This document shows positions 46,975 to 54,979 of a stretch of DNA of 64,000 nucleotides, one piece after another (positions within the stretch are counted from its first letter, which is position 1; each line of letters starts with the position of its first letter). Source of the stretch: Pseudomonas viridiflava (GTDB lineage Bacteria > Pseudomonadota > Gammaproteobacteria > Pseudomonadales > Pseudomonadaceae); the NCBI RefSeq assembly GCF_900602065.1, contig NZ_UWFN01000116.1, positions 186,001 through 250,000 on the forward strand, given 5' to 3'. The notes below the pieces were generated by a model. It worked only from the letters and a program-made list of their open reading frames with translations, did not search any database and was not told the DNA's origin. The translations under genes and the position numbers were made by a program.

Positions 46975-48180
46975 TTAGAAATACGTGTCGAAACTTTCGA
47001 TAACCTGAAGGTTTTCATCTACCAGGCAACCGCAACGCCATTTGTCGAAGGTCAGACAAGGGTGAGAAGAACCAAAGGCAATGATGTCTCCGACTTTCAG
47101 CTCGCAACCCGGCGCCACGGTCATGAACGCATGCTGGTCCATTACCGCCGTGACCTTGCACGCGCTAACATCCACGCCCTGTGCGGGTAAAACACCCGGT
47201 TTGTAGCTGAGCAACGGGCTGGGTAAACCTGCGTCATAAGCCACGTCGCGCTTACCCAGAGCGATCACTGCAAAACCTGGCTCTGGCATTGACTGCACAT
47301 GAGCCCAGACTTCCATTGCAGGGCGCAAACCTTCGTGCAAATCAGTGCGGCGATCCAGCACGCAGCACTGCGCATCTTTGTAGATGCCATGGTCATGCAC
47401 CACATAACTACCGGGGCGCAGCACGCCAAGAAACCGCTCGCGGACCTGACGTTCGTCAAAGGCTTCAGCGATCAGGTCATACCAGGCCGAGCCCGAGGCG
47501 GTGACAATTGGCCGCTCCCGCGCAAATGCACCACGATCCTGCAGCTCTACGGCCAGACGCACCAGTGACGCTGCAAAAGCCCGAATTCCGCTTTCAGCCT
47601 GGTCGCCGTGAATCACCCCTTCGTAGCCTTCGATACCGGTCAGTGCCAAGGCAGGTTGAGCTGCAATCGCGTCAGCCAGGTCAAGCACCTGTTGCTCACT
47701 GCGACAACCACAGCGGCCTCCCACCACCCCATATTCGATCATCACGTTCAGACGCAGCCCGCGCGCAGCGAAGAACTCGCCCAGGGCCGCCACGTTATCC
47801 GGATGATCGACCATGCAGTGGAAGTCGAACATGGAGTCGGCAAGCAGATCAGCGATCAACGCCATGTTAGCGGTGCCTACCAACTGATTAGCCATCAGCA
47901 CCCGGCGAACGCCATGAGCGTAGGCAGCACGGGTCTGCACGGCTGTGGCCAGGGTCATGCCCCAGGCGCCTTCTTCCAGTTGCCGACGAAACAAGGCCGG
48001 CACCATGCTCGTCTTGCCATGCGGCGCCAGCTCGGCACCGCTGTTGGTGACGAACGCCTGCATCCAGCGAATGTTGTGATCCAGCGCCTGACGGTGAATG
48101 ACCAGGGCTGGCAGGCTTACGTCACGCACCAGATGATCGCCTGGAGCGGCGGCGCCCTTTTCTACTGCTGCAATAGTCAT
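46975..48180 (-). CDS. PLP-dependent D-amino acid deaminase/aldolase (DSD1/D-threonine aldolase fold)
   Basis: 401 residues from the ATG at 48180. An alanine-racemase-type barrel: the PLP lysine is in LAPHGKTSMVPALFRRQ, the barrel runs to about 270, and the C-terminal domain has the zinc site FGSSHPCLTFDKW with the paired histidine and cysteine of D-serine dehydratases of the DSD1 type. It would release an imine/keto acid and ammonia from a D-hydroxy-amino acid, or cleave it. It lies between iclR and kdgK, and a RidA gene stands upstream, which fits disposal of reactive imines. Confidence 0.85.
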   Translation of the reverse strand: MTIAAVEKGAAAPGDHLVRDVSLPALVIHRQALDHNIRWMQAFVTNSGAELAPHGKTSMVPALFRRQLEEGAWGMTLATAVQTRAAYAHGVRRVLMANQLVGTANMALIADLLADSMFDFHCMVDHPDNVAALGEFFAARGLRLNVMIEYGVVGGRCGCRSEQQVLDLADAIAAQPALALTGIEGYEGVIHGDQAESGIRAFAASLVRLAVELQDRGAFARERPIVTASGSAWYDLIAEAFDERQVRERFLGVLRPGSYVVHDHGIYKDAQCCVLDRRTDLHEGLRPAMEVWAHVQSMPEPGFAVIALGKRDVAYDAGLPSPLLSYKPGVLPAQGVDVSACKVTAVMDQHAFMTVAPGCELKVGDIIAFGSSHPCLTFDKWRCGCLVDENLQVIESFDTYF

Positions 48181-48196
48181 GGTGGTCTCCCGGGTA

Positions 48197-48961
48197 TTAT
48201 TCGTTGATGCGACGCGCCAGCCCGTTGGCACTGTCAATCAGCACCCTGCGGTAGTCGGCGTAGTGTTTTTTGGCGTCAGCCCGCGGGGCGACGATGCACA
48301 GCGTTGCAATGCACACGCCATGTTCATCCCTTACGGGTGCAGCGAAACAATGGGTGAAGGTGTCTGCAACGCTATCAAACGAGAAGAATCCCTCCTCGCC
48401 GGCCTGGCGAATTTCACTCAGAAACGTTTCAAGCGGCAGTTGCTGACCATCGGGCAGGATGAAATCTTCAGCGTCAATCAGGTCAACAATCTCCTGGTCG
48501 CTCAAATGGCAAAGCAGTAAACGCCCGGAGGCGGTCCACGGAATCGGTGCGTTCTCGCCAATATTGGAAGAGATCCGGAAGTGCCGCTCGCCCTCCTTCA
48601 TCAGTGCGACGGTGTACTTGCGGCCATTAAGCAGGCACATCTGCGCGGTTTCACGCGTCTGACTGACGATTTCGCCGAGGCTGACCTGCGCCTCGCGGGT
48701 AAAGTCGAAGTGGCGCAAATGCGCCTGGCCGAGAAAATACAGCTGCCGTCCCAGATACACCTGGCCGTCGTTGCCAACCGACTCAAGAATGCGCCGTTCC
48801 AGCAATGAGCCGACCAATTCATAAACCGTCGACTTGGGACTGCCTATACCACTGGCGATCTCATTAGGCCGCATTGGCGTCCCCTGCTCCTTGAGAAAAT
48901 CGAGGATATCAAACGCCCGGTCCAACCCACGGGCACGGCGCTTGATGGTGTCTTCGGTCAT
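48197..48961 (-). CDS. IclR-family transcriptional regulator
   Basis: 254 residues. Winged helix-turn-helix at about 12-75 (GLDRAFDILDFLKEQGTPMRPNEIASGIGSPKSTVYELVGSLLERRIL) and an IclR ligand domain (LNGRKYTVALMKEGERHFRISSNIGENAPIPWTASGRLLLCHLS). It is 16 bases ahead of the deaminase gene on the same strand and thus probably regulates its own operon. An IclR-type palindrome lies at 49724-49741. Confidence 0.9.
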   Translation of the reverse strand: MTEDTIKRRARGLDRAFDILDFLKEQGTPMRPNEIASGIGSPKSTVYELVGSLLERRILESVGNDGQVYLGRQLYFLGQAHLRHFDFTREAQVSLGEIVSQTRETAQMCLLNGRKYTVALMKEGERHFRISSNIGENAPIPWTASGRLLLCHLSDQEIVDLIDAEDFILPDGQQLPLETFLSEIRQAGEEGFFSFDSVADTFTHCFAAPVRDEHGVCIATLCIVAPRADAKKHYADYRRVLIDSANGLARRINE

Positions 48962-49050
48962 AGTCGGTTATCCATCGAAAGTTACCCAATGCGATATTTC
49001 TTGAAGCACTGCCTTTGCGCCCAAGGCACCGTCTCGCGGCGATCATCGGA

Positions 49051-49127
49051 CTTGTAGGAGCTGCCCAAGGCTGCGATCGCGGTATGTCTGGATAAACGCT
49101 TCGCAGCCTTCGGCAGCTCCTACAAAT
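49051..49127. repeat. REPIN
   Basis: TTGTAGGAGCTGCCCAAGGCTGCGA paired with TCGCAGCCTTCGGCAGCTCCTACAA; a sibling of the element at 44081. Confidence 0.85.
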
Positions 49128-49138
49128 GGTGCTGAAAC

Positions 49139-49528
49139 TCAGGCTTTTTTCTTGTAAGCGATGCAGTCAATCTCGACCTTGCAGTCGACCATCATGCTGG
49201 CCTGTACGCAGGCACGAGCAGGAGCGTGTTCGGGTGTGAAGTATTCGCCAAACACCTTGTTGAAACTCCAGAAATCCCGCGGATCTTCCAGCCAGACCCC
49301 AACCCGGACCACGTCTTCCAGCCCATAACCCGCTTCGGTAAGGATCGCGACCAGGTTCTGCAGGGTCTTGTGAGTCTGCTCGACGATGCCGCCCACAATG
49401 ATTTCACCGTTTTCTGCGGGTACCTGCCCCGACACATGCAGCCAACCGTCGGCTTCAACAGCGCGAGCGAACGGACGTGGCTGACCGCCACCTGCGACGC
49501 TACCTGCGCCATAACGAGTGATGCTCAT
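49139..49528 (-). CDS. RidA-family enamine/imine deaminase
   Basis: 129 residues, one RidA/YjgF domain. The GGGQPRPFARAVEADGWLHVSGQVP start and the C-terminal PARACVQASMMVDCKVEIDCIAYKK block with the conserved arginine mark the family; the sequence belongs to a Rid subfamily often linked to amino acid catabolism. It hydrolyses reactive 2-iminoacids to keto acids. It lies upstream of iclR and the PLP deaminase on the same strand, separated by a REPIN, and would remove the imine made by that enzyme. Confidence 0.9.
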   Translation of the reverse strand: MSITRYGAGSVAGGGQPRPFARAVEADGWLHVSGQVPAENGEIIVGGIVEQTHKTLQNLVAILTEAGYGLEDVVRVGVWLEDPRDFWSFNKVFGEYFTPEHAPARACVQASMMVDCKVEIDCIAYKKKA

Positions 49529-49558
49529 GAAGTTCTCCTCTCAAATAGGACTGAATAA

Positions 49559-49672
49559 ACTGTTGGAGCGAGCGGGCGGCGATCTGACTTGCCCGCGAAC
49601 CAGTCGGCGCGATGACTCGGATATACCGCGTTATCGTTCTTCGCGGGCAAGCCTCGCTCCAACAATCCTATG
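49559..49672. repeat. REPIN
   Basis: GTTGGAGCGAGCGGGCGGCGATCTGACTTGCCCGCGAA and TTCGCGGGCAAGCCTCGCTCCAAC arms, placed between ridA and the palindrome at 49724. Confidence 0.85.
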
Positions 49673-49723
49673 TTGCCAAAGCGCAATGTCCGAAACGTAA
49701 GACAATCTCATACCGCAACAATA

Positions 49724-49741
49724 ATTCCGCTATAGCGGAAT
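49724..49741. promoter_or_regulatory. IclR-type operator
   Basis: ATTCCGCTATAGCGGAAT, a perfect 18-bp palindrome of the TTCCGC/GCGGAA kind seen for IclR regulators; a further half-site AATAGCGGAAT follows at 49751-49761. Confidence 0.7.
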
Positions 49742-49866
49742 ACAATCTGAAATAGCGGAATATCGACTCCGAGTGTGCCACAGCACTGGATGGAAAAAAA
49801 CCAACGAGTATCATCTGTATCAGGCCGTCCGATAACAGGCCCAACCACACTCATCCCGGAGATCCA

Positions 49867-50196
49867 ATGGCTTTGGCTGAACATCCGCATCAATTGGCGC
49901 TGCACACCTTCCTGGCCCAGCGCCCCGAACTGCAGCAAGAGCTCGATAAGCTGAACCCCCTGGCCGCTCAAGCCGCCGGGCTTTCCCGCGAGCAATATCG
50001 TGAGGAGCGTCTACATGAGGCCTTTGAGGAGGAAGCAGAGCGCCTTGGTCTGTTTGCCTGGGAATTGACCCTGCAACTGACGGCCGAAACACCCGAAGAC
50101 TACGAAAGTCAGCGCCGTGAGGTTCACAAGGAAGTAGCGCAAATGGCAGGCATGGGCTGGGCGGAATATTGCGAACTGAACAAACTGGAGCCCTGA
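49867..50196 (+). CDS. Small acidic protein, DUF6388-like
   Basis: 109 residues, mostly helical and rich in Glu, Leu and Ala (HPHQLALHTFLAQRPELQQELDKLNPLAAQAAGLSREQYREERLHEAFEEEAERLGLFAWELTLQL). I recall this pattern as the DUF6388 family of Pseudomonas; no function is known. GGAG is present seven bases before the ATG. It diverges from ridA with the IclR-type palindrome in between. Confidence 0.65.
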   Translation: MALAEHPHQLALHTFLAQRPELQQELDKLNPLAAQAAGLSREQYREERLHEAFEEEAERLGLFAWELTLQLTAETPEDYESQRREVHKEVAQMAGMGWAEYCELNKLEP

Positions 50197-50295
50197 AGCG
50201 CGATAAGCCGGCATGACCGTTCGTCGCCATCAGGGCACTCTTGATGCGTGATGGCTGACCAATATCAGGTAACGCTCATAAATCGGAGACGTACC

Positions 50296-50634
50296 ATGAT
50301 GAAGTCAAAGACGACTAACCTTCTACTTGCAGGCCTGCTATCTCTTTCATTTGGTTCCGCGTTCGCAGCGTCGGGTACCTCCAGTACTGGTCCGGTGCAA
50401 CCGGAAACCGGCGGCGTGCAAAGTGGCTCGGCTGTACCACCAGGCACCCATCCTGCACCAGCGTCGGGCAGCACCAAAGCGGCGCCCAACGCAAACGGTC
50501 GCGCAACAGGTTCAGGTGCTGGTAAGTCGGTTGACGGCGGCACCACTGGCAGCAGCGTAGGCAAGACAGGCGCTCCCGGCAAAAACGGTCCTAACGGTAC
50601 CGGCGGCGGCGCAGCAGGTTCTGACGATAATTGA
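50296..50634 (+). CDS. Secreted low-complexity Gly/Ser/Thr-rich protein
   Basis: 112 residues from the ATG at 50296 with GGAG seven bases upstream. A signal peptide ends at GSAFA; the mature chain is disordered and made of Gly, Ser, Thr, Pro, Ala and Asn (GNGPNGTGGG-like stretches). No family is recognised, and small low-complexity exported proteins like this are common in pseudomonads. It is a single gene with a strong terminator. Confidence 0.65.
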   Translation: MMKSKTTNLLLAGLLSLSFGSAFAASGTSSTGPVQPETGGVQSGSAVPPGTHPAPASGSTKAAPNANGRATGSGAGKSVDGGTTGSSVGKTGAPGKNGPNGTGGGAAGSDDN

Positions 50635-50652
50635 TCGTCGCTTATACGCATG

Positions 50653-50686
50653 AAAAAAAGCCCGGCTCTGTGAGTCGGGCTTTTTT
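50653..50686 (+). terminator. Terminator of the secreted protein gene
   Basis: AAAAAAAGCCCG...CGGGCTTTTTT hairpin. Confidence 0.9.
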
Positions 50687-50724
50687 GCGTCGCACTTGCG
50701 TAGTTTTGCCAGAACTCACGGTGT

Positions 50725-50816
50725 GGGACCGGCTTCAGCCGGGAAAGGGCCGACGCATTCACTGCATGACTGTGATCAGGAACATCGCCTTCCCGGCTAA
50801 AGCCGGTCCCACAACG
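50725..50816. repeat. REPIN
   Basis: GTGGGACCGGCTTCAGCCGGGAAGG-type arm paired with TTCCCGGCTAAAGCCGGTCCCAC; same type as at 45921. Confidence 0.85.
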
Positions 50817-50823
50817 AGCAAAC

Positions 50824-51168
50824 TTACAGACAGGTCGCCAGTGCAGCGCCGCGACGTTCTGCTGCCGGATTCGACGCTGGCGCGTAATAACGGATAGCAC
50901 TTGCGACACCCTGCGGCTGAACGTCGACGAAAAACTCTGCGCCGGTGTTATAGACCGTAAAGCCCTTCTCGGTGGATTGCATGAAAGCATCAGCCTCGGC
51001 TCCCATCAGCGCTTCATCCTGCCAGGAGTACTCTATGCACTGCGCCACAACAGCCGCAGCTTTCTGGCTTGAATAGGTTTTGTAAGGGCCGACGGCCCGC
51101 GCCTGATTGGACGGCGAAGTACAACCCGCCAGCACTGCCAAGGCCATTACCGGGATTAAAAACTTCAT
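50824..51168 (-). CDS. Small lipoprotein
   Basis: 114 residues from the ATG at 51168. The signal peptide MKFLIPVMALAVLAGC ends in a lipobox with C16. The mature part, ~98 residues, holds AAAVVAQCIEYSWQDEALMGAEADAFMQSTEKGFTVYNTGAEFFVDV and looks like a conserved Pseudomonas lipoprotein of unknown function. AGGATTG stands eight bases before the ATG. Confidence 0.75.
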   Translation of the reverse strand: MKFLIPVMALAVLAGCTSPSNQARAVGPYKTYSSQKAAAVVAQCIEYSWQDEALMGAEADAFMQSTEKGFTVYNTGAEFFVDVQPQGVASAIRYYAPASNPAAERRGAALATCL

Positions 51169-51249
51169 GACAATCCTTGAGGATGAAAAGGCGGATTCTA
51201 CACCGCCAGACACCGCGCGTGGACGAAGCATGCGCGCTGCTCTGCAGGC

Positions 51250-51693
51250 TCAGGCTTCAGTGAGTTGTTCTTCGTACTCTTTGACGTACTTGCCAGCCAG
51301 GGCTTCTTTCTGTTTTTCATCGAGCAGCTTGCCTGCCATCTGAAAGAACTTTTGCTCTTCTTCCTTCAAGTGATGATGAACCTTCTCGGACAGCTTCTTG
51401 GCGGTAGCCAGCCAGGCCGGGCTGGACATTTCAGTCTCGTCCAGCGTTTCCATCATCTCGTCCATCTCATGGTGTTCCGAGATCGCATGACGGCTCAGGT
51501 CCACACCGTTGTCGTGCTCCATCAACGGGATATAGAAGAAACGCTCCTCGGCGGTTTCATGAGCCTGAAGCTCGGCTTTCAGCTGCTTGTAGGCCTCGAC
51601 GCGCTCAGCACTGTCGCCGCTGGTTTTGACCAGAATGTCGGCGTAGCCGCGCTGGCGATCATGACTTTCTCTCAGGGCTTCAAAAATATTCAC
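51250..51693 (-). CDS. Hemerythrin HHE-domain protein
   Basis: 147 residues, a four-helix hemerythrin fold. Iron ligands are recognisable as H11 (ESHDRQ), the HETAEERFF motif at about 46, the H-A-I-S-E-H-H-E-M-D motif and HHHLKEEEQKFF. Proteins like this bind a di-iron site and are linked to oxygen or nitric oxide sensing or to metal storage. Single gene; no partner seen. Confidence 0.9.
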   Translation of the reverse strand: MNIFEALRESHDRQRGYADILVKTSGDSAERVEAYKQLKAELQAHETAEERFFYIPLMEHDNGVDLSRHAISEHHEMDEMMETLDETEMSSPAWLATAKKLSEKVHHHLKEEEQKFFQMAGKLLDEKQKEALAGKYVKEYEEQLTEA

Positions 51694-52177
51694 GGGCTGT
51701 ACTCCTCGGACAGCTTCCGAATGTGGAAGCGATGGTTACTAGACATCAGCCGCAAAGCGCCAGTTCAGTCCGCGAGTGGTGCACGTTCGCTGTTTGGGCC
51801 CTGTGCCCCTGTGGCAGTCACTTTATTGGCAAGTTGGTGTATCAGGGACGGCGCGCACGCGATGGATGATTAATCCTGCCTGCCATACAACTGCCACTCA
51901 CTCTATGCGACAATGCGCGCCAAATTCGGCATGAATCCCGCATTCATTTCCAGCCATCCACCCCAACGGGGCGCAGATGCTGGCTAGATATGGCCCAAGG
52001 AATGGCCCTCGGCCCGTGATAAAAATCGCCAGGGCAAAGACGGAAACGGGCATCACATCGGTACCGGCTGCTACAGCCAAATCCCAAGTTATTGAAAGGT
52101 AAGGTAATTGATCTCCACAGCGAATATCACCATGCAGTTTGCATTGGGTATTCCTGAGGGTTGTAGAGCGCAATTAC
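51694..52177. other. Gap at the chromosome/prophage boundary
   Basis: No gene I can support. An open frame on the minus strand (51898-52173) has no ribosome-binding site and no recognisable protein. No tRNA or tmRNA gene is here, so the attachment site is not obvious. Confidence 0.4.
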
Positions 52178-52203
52178 GGGGGTTGTAGCCTGCTCCAACC
52201 CCC
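52178..52203. repeat. Hairpin at the prophage edge
   Basis: GGGGGTTG, ten bases, CAACCCCC: perfect 8-bp stem. It is followed by a short CCGGCGTCCTGCCGACT block (52245) that also occurs near tRNA-Leu at 21561. Confidence 0.55.
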
Positions 52204-52259
52204 TACAAAACCCACCATTGGTCCAAATGCTGGTCCAACATCCCCGGCGTCCTGCCGAC

Positions 52260-52364
52260 TTACAAATTCCCCTTTTTCTTGTCCTCCAGCCATTCCTGCG
52301 TTTCGAGTTGAGCCTTTACATGCTCAAGGGCCGCATCAGCAAGCTCGACCATTCCCGCCTCCAT
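52260..52364 (-). CDS. Small ORF coupled to umuC
   Basis: 34 residues (MEAGMVELADAALEHVKAQLETQEWLEDKKKGNL), an amphipathic helix with a basic end. Its ATG overlaps the umuC stop as TAATG, the same coupling seen elsewhere in this prophage, so it is probably translated. No family is recognised. Confidence 0.5.
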   Translation of the reverse strand: MEAGMVELADAALEHVKAQLETQEWLEDKKKGNL

Positions 52365-53644
52365 TAATTGCACTTCACAGTCCAGAGCTGATCGAGCCTC
52401 GTTGTGAAGCTTTGGCTCATCATGTCCCGCCGCATTCCCCAATCTGGGTCGGAGGGCACATTCGCGGTGCGCAGCGTCCCACGCCCCCACCTCTGGTTAA
52501 TTTCGTCGAGGACGCCCATCACCTTCTCCGCCGCTTGCGGTTGGCATGGAGCGAACAGATCATCGGTGAATTCGCCAGGCTGCCGTAGATCCATCAACAG
52601 CACTTCGGCTTTGCTGTATTTGAAGCCCGGTCGGAATAGCCGGTTGACCGCCTCAGTCGCAGCCTTGGTCATCAACCGCACGTCATTAGTGGGGTATGGC
52701 AACTCGACCAGGGCCCCGTTGGCATACTTCGCCTCTTCGGGGTTAAACATGCCAGTTCGGATGCTGACCCTGATTTTCTTGCACAGGGAGTTCTGCGCCC
52801 GCAGCTTTTCTGCCGCACGCTGGACGTAGGTAGCCACCGCCTCTTTTATAGGCTCGATCGTGGTCAGGCGCTTGCCGAACATCCGGCTAGAGCAAATTTC
52901 CTGCTTCGGTGGCTCTTCCTCGCCCAGTTCAAGACAGCTGATGCCGGAGAGCTCCCGGACAGTCTTCTCGATGACGACGCTGAATTTCTTGCCAAGCGTT
53001 GTCGGGTCGGCCTTGGCCAGGTCCATAGCAGTCAGGATGTTCATCGCCTCAAGGTGAGCCCTCATCTTGCGGCCCACACCCCAAACCTCAGATACGGCGG
53101 TGTTGCGCAACACCCAGGCGCGGTTATGCGGGTTACAAATATCCACTACCCCGCCCGTGTAGGACTGAAGCCGTTTAGCCGTGTGGTTGGCCAGCTTGGC
53201 CAGTGTTTTGGTGGGACCGATGCCCACACCAACAGGAATACCAGTTGATCGGTGCACCGCGGTGCGGATCGTTCGGCCAAAAGCTGTCAGGTCACCAGGT
53301 ATGCCGGTCAGATCCGCGAATGCCTCGTCGATGCTGTAGACCTCAACGGCTGGAACCATCGACTCGATGACAGTCATCACGCGTTCGCTAATATCCCCGT
53401 ACAGCGCGTAGTTACTACTGAAGGCCTGGACGCCGTTCTGCCGGAGCGCATCCTTAATCTGGAAGTACGGCGCGCCCATCTTCACAAAAGGCTTCGCGTC
53501 ATAGCTGCGAGCGATGACACAGCCATCATTATTACTCAGCACTACGATTGGAGTTTTGGCCAGATCGGGACGAAAGACCCGCTCGCAGCTCGCATAGAAG
53601 CTATTGCAGTCGATCAAAGCAAAGACTGGATCACGAGTTGTCAT
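52364..53644 (-). CDS. umuC: Y-family DNA polymerase V catalytic subunit, UmuC/RulB-like
   Basis: 426 residues. The polymerase core begins FALIDCNSFYASCERVFRP, with the catalytic DCNSFYASCE and the S-x-D-E segment VYSIDEAFADL, then the thumb helix-hairpin-helix (VSEVWGVGRKMRAHLEAM) and the little-finger domain. It copies across damaged bases in the SOS response. It overlaps umuD by 14 bases and carries the prophage copy of the region present as scars near tRNA-Leu. It is under the LexA box at 54085. rulAB-like pairs are common in P. syringae plasmids and phages. Confidence 0.93.
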   Translation of the reverse strand: MTTRDPVFALIDCNSFYASCERVFRPDLAKTPIVVLSNNDGCVIARSYDAKPFVKMGAPYFQIKDALRQNGVQAFSSNYALYGDISERVMTVIESMVPAVEVYSIDEAFADLTGIPGDLTAFGRTIRTAVHRSTGIPVGVGIGPTKTLAKLANHTAKRLQSYTGGVVDICNPHNRAWVLRNTAVSEVWGVGRKMRAHLEAMNILTAMDLAKADPTTLGKKFSVVIEKTVRELSGISCLELGEEEPPKQEICSSRMFGKRLTTIEPIKEAVATYVQRAAEKLRAQNSLCKKIRVSIRTGMFNPEEAKYANGALVELPYPTNDVRLMTKAATEAVNRLFRPGFKYSKAEVLLMDLRQPGEFTDDLFAPCQPQAAEKVMGVLDEINQRWGRGTLRTANVPSDPDWGMRRDMMSQSFTTRLDQLWTVKCN

Positions 53645-54062
53645 GATCGCGCACGCTGTATTTCACAACGCCCCAGATCACTAACTCGTCGCATTCCAAA
53701 ACATGGCGTGGTGGATATTTGCTGTTTTCAGAGGTGAGCATGCACACGTTGTCACGCATGTGCAGACGCTTGCACACCGGCTCTGAATTGAGCGCAGCGA
53801 TGACGATATCGCCATGCTCCGCATACAGGCTACGGTCAACGATCACGATGTCCCCGCTGTAGATGCCCGCCCCTTGCATGCTGTCGCCCTCGATCTTGAC
53901 CAGGTAGACATGCGGCGCTCGGATTTCGAAAAGCTCATCGAGGGAGAGGTGCTTTTCGATGTGATCGGCGGCCGGCGACGGGAACCCTGCAGGCACATGG
54001 AAAGAAAAGAGCGGGAGCTTTTCGCCCCCTGTCGAGACAGGGCCGAGGACGGTAACGGTCAT
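53631..54062 (-). CDS. umuD: SOS-induced UmuD/RulA-like self-cleaving subunit
   Basis: 143 residues. The cleavage site is A25-G26 (VPAGFPSPA), the nucleophile is S61 in EGDSMQGAG and the general base is K98 in CKRL, as in the LexA/UmuD peptidase family. After RecA-stimulated cleavage it joins UmuC as polymerase V. The promoter with its LexA box lies directly upstream; the gene leads into umuC with a 14-bp overlap. Confidence 0.93.
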   Translation of the reverse strand: MTVTVLGPVSTGGEKLPLFSFHVPAGFPSPAADHIEKHLSLDELFEIRAPHVYLVKIEGDSMQGAGIYSGDIVIVDRSLYAEHGDIVIAALNSEPVCKRLHMRDNVCMLTSENSKYPPRHVLECDELVIWGVVKYSVRDHDNS

Positions 54063-54084
54063 GATGCTAACCTAACGGTGAATA

Positions 54085-54100
54085 CTGTATGAACGTACAG
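54085..54100. promoter_or_regulatory. LexA (SOS) box
   Basis: CTGTATGAACGTACAG, a good match to CTG-N10-CAG. It lies 22 bases before umuD and 60 bases before the divergent SRAP gene. Confidence 0.85.
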
Positions 54101-54160
54101 TTAACGATTTCGGACGGCCGTGGTCAATCTCATATGTAGGACATTTCGACGGGTGACATC

Positions 54161-54850
54161 ATGTGCGGACGCTACTCGATCTACGAACCCATGGACCACT
54201 ACCTGAAAGAGCTGGGGTCAAAGCAGACTGTGATCAATGGCTATGATGAGTGGCCGATTGAACGCTACAACGTGGCGCCGAGCGCTCGTGTTGAAGTAAT
54301 CCGGGGGTTGGAGGAAGGCCTGAGCGTGGACAAAGTCCGCTGGGGATGGTCGCCGTTCTGGGCGAAGGGGAAAAGGCCCGACCCTATCAATGCGAGGGTC
54401 GAGACGGTAACGACGGGAAAGTTCTTCAAGCAGCTTTGGCCTAATGGCCGTGTGCTGGTTCCAGCTAATGGTTGGTTTGAGTGGGTCAAGGATCCTGACG
54501 ACCCGAAGAGGAAGCAGCCCTACTTCATCAGGCTAAAAAGCCAGGCGCCGATGTTCTACGGTGGGCTGGCTCAAGTGACGCCCGGGCTGGAGCTGCGCGA
54601 GGAGGATGGCTTTGTGATTATCACGGCCGCCAGTGACCAGGGCATGGTCGACATCCATGACCGGCGACCGCTTGTGCTGACAGCGGAGTTCGCGAACGAA
54701 TGGCTTGAGCTGGACTTGTCGCCCGAGCGGGCAGCAGAGATCGCGATGGAGTGTTGCCAACCGGTTGATGATTTCGAGTGGTATCCAGTGAGCAAAGCAG
54801 TTGGGAATGTACGGAATCAGGGGCCAGAGCTGATCACCCGCGAGGGTTAA
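54161..54850 (+). CDS. SRAP-domain protein (HMCES/YedK-like)
   Basis: 229 residues. The catalytic cysteine C2 directly follows the initiator (MCGRYSIYEP). Other conserved blocks are NVAPSARVEVIR, WGWSPFWAKG, INARVETV, PANGWFEWV and the catalytic histidine in IHDRRPLVL. SRAP proteins form a covalent crosslink with abasic sites in single-stranded DNA and so shield forks. It diverges from umuDC around one LexA box, which puts abasic-site shielding and translesion synthesis under the same signal. No ribosome-binding site stands out (GGTGAC is eight bases upstream). Confidence 0.92.
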   Translation: MCGRYSIYEPMDHYLKELGSKQTVINGYDEWPIERYNVAPSARVEVIRGLEEGLSVDKVRWGWSPFWAKGKRPDPINARVETVTTGKFFKQLWPNGRVLVPANGWFEWVKDPDDPKRKQPYFIRLKSQAPMFYGGLAQVTPGLELREEDGFVIITAASDQGMVDIHDRRPLVLTAEFANEWLELDLSPERAAEIAMECCQPVDDFEWYPVSKAVGNVRNQGPELITREG

Positions 54851-54939
54851 TCGGGATACATAGCCCATATGATGATCAGCACGACCGCCACCCAGGCAAT
54901 GGTCATGCAGATTGAAATCCCAGCTAGCTGGCGATCCAT
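54847..54939 (-). CDS. Single-helix small membrane protein of the prophage lysis region
   Basis: 30 residues (MDRQLAGISICMTIAWVAVVLIIIWAMYPD). One hydrophobic helix fills most of the chain. GGAGG lies six bases before the ATG at 54939, one of the best ribosome-binding sites in the prophage, and it is downstream of Rz on the same strand. It overlaps the end of the SRAP gene by four bases. Its job is unknown; a lysis accessory or anti-holin is only a guess. Confidence 0.6.
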   Translation of the reverse strand: MDRQLAGISICMTIAWVAVVLIIIWAMYPD

Positions 54940-54979
54940 CAGGCGCCTCCGTGCAAATCGCTAAATTATAGTGCTCCCG

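Noticed and set aside
51898..52173. 91-codon open frame on the minus strand at the prophage edge
   Set aside because: No ribosome-binding site, no recognisable family and a composition unlike neighbouring genes.
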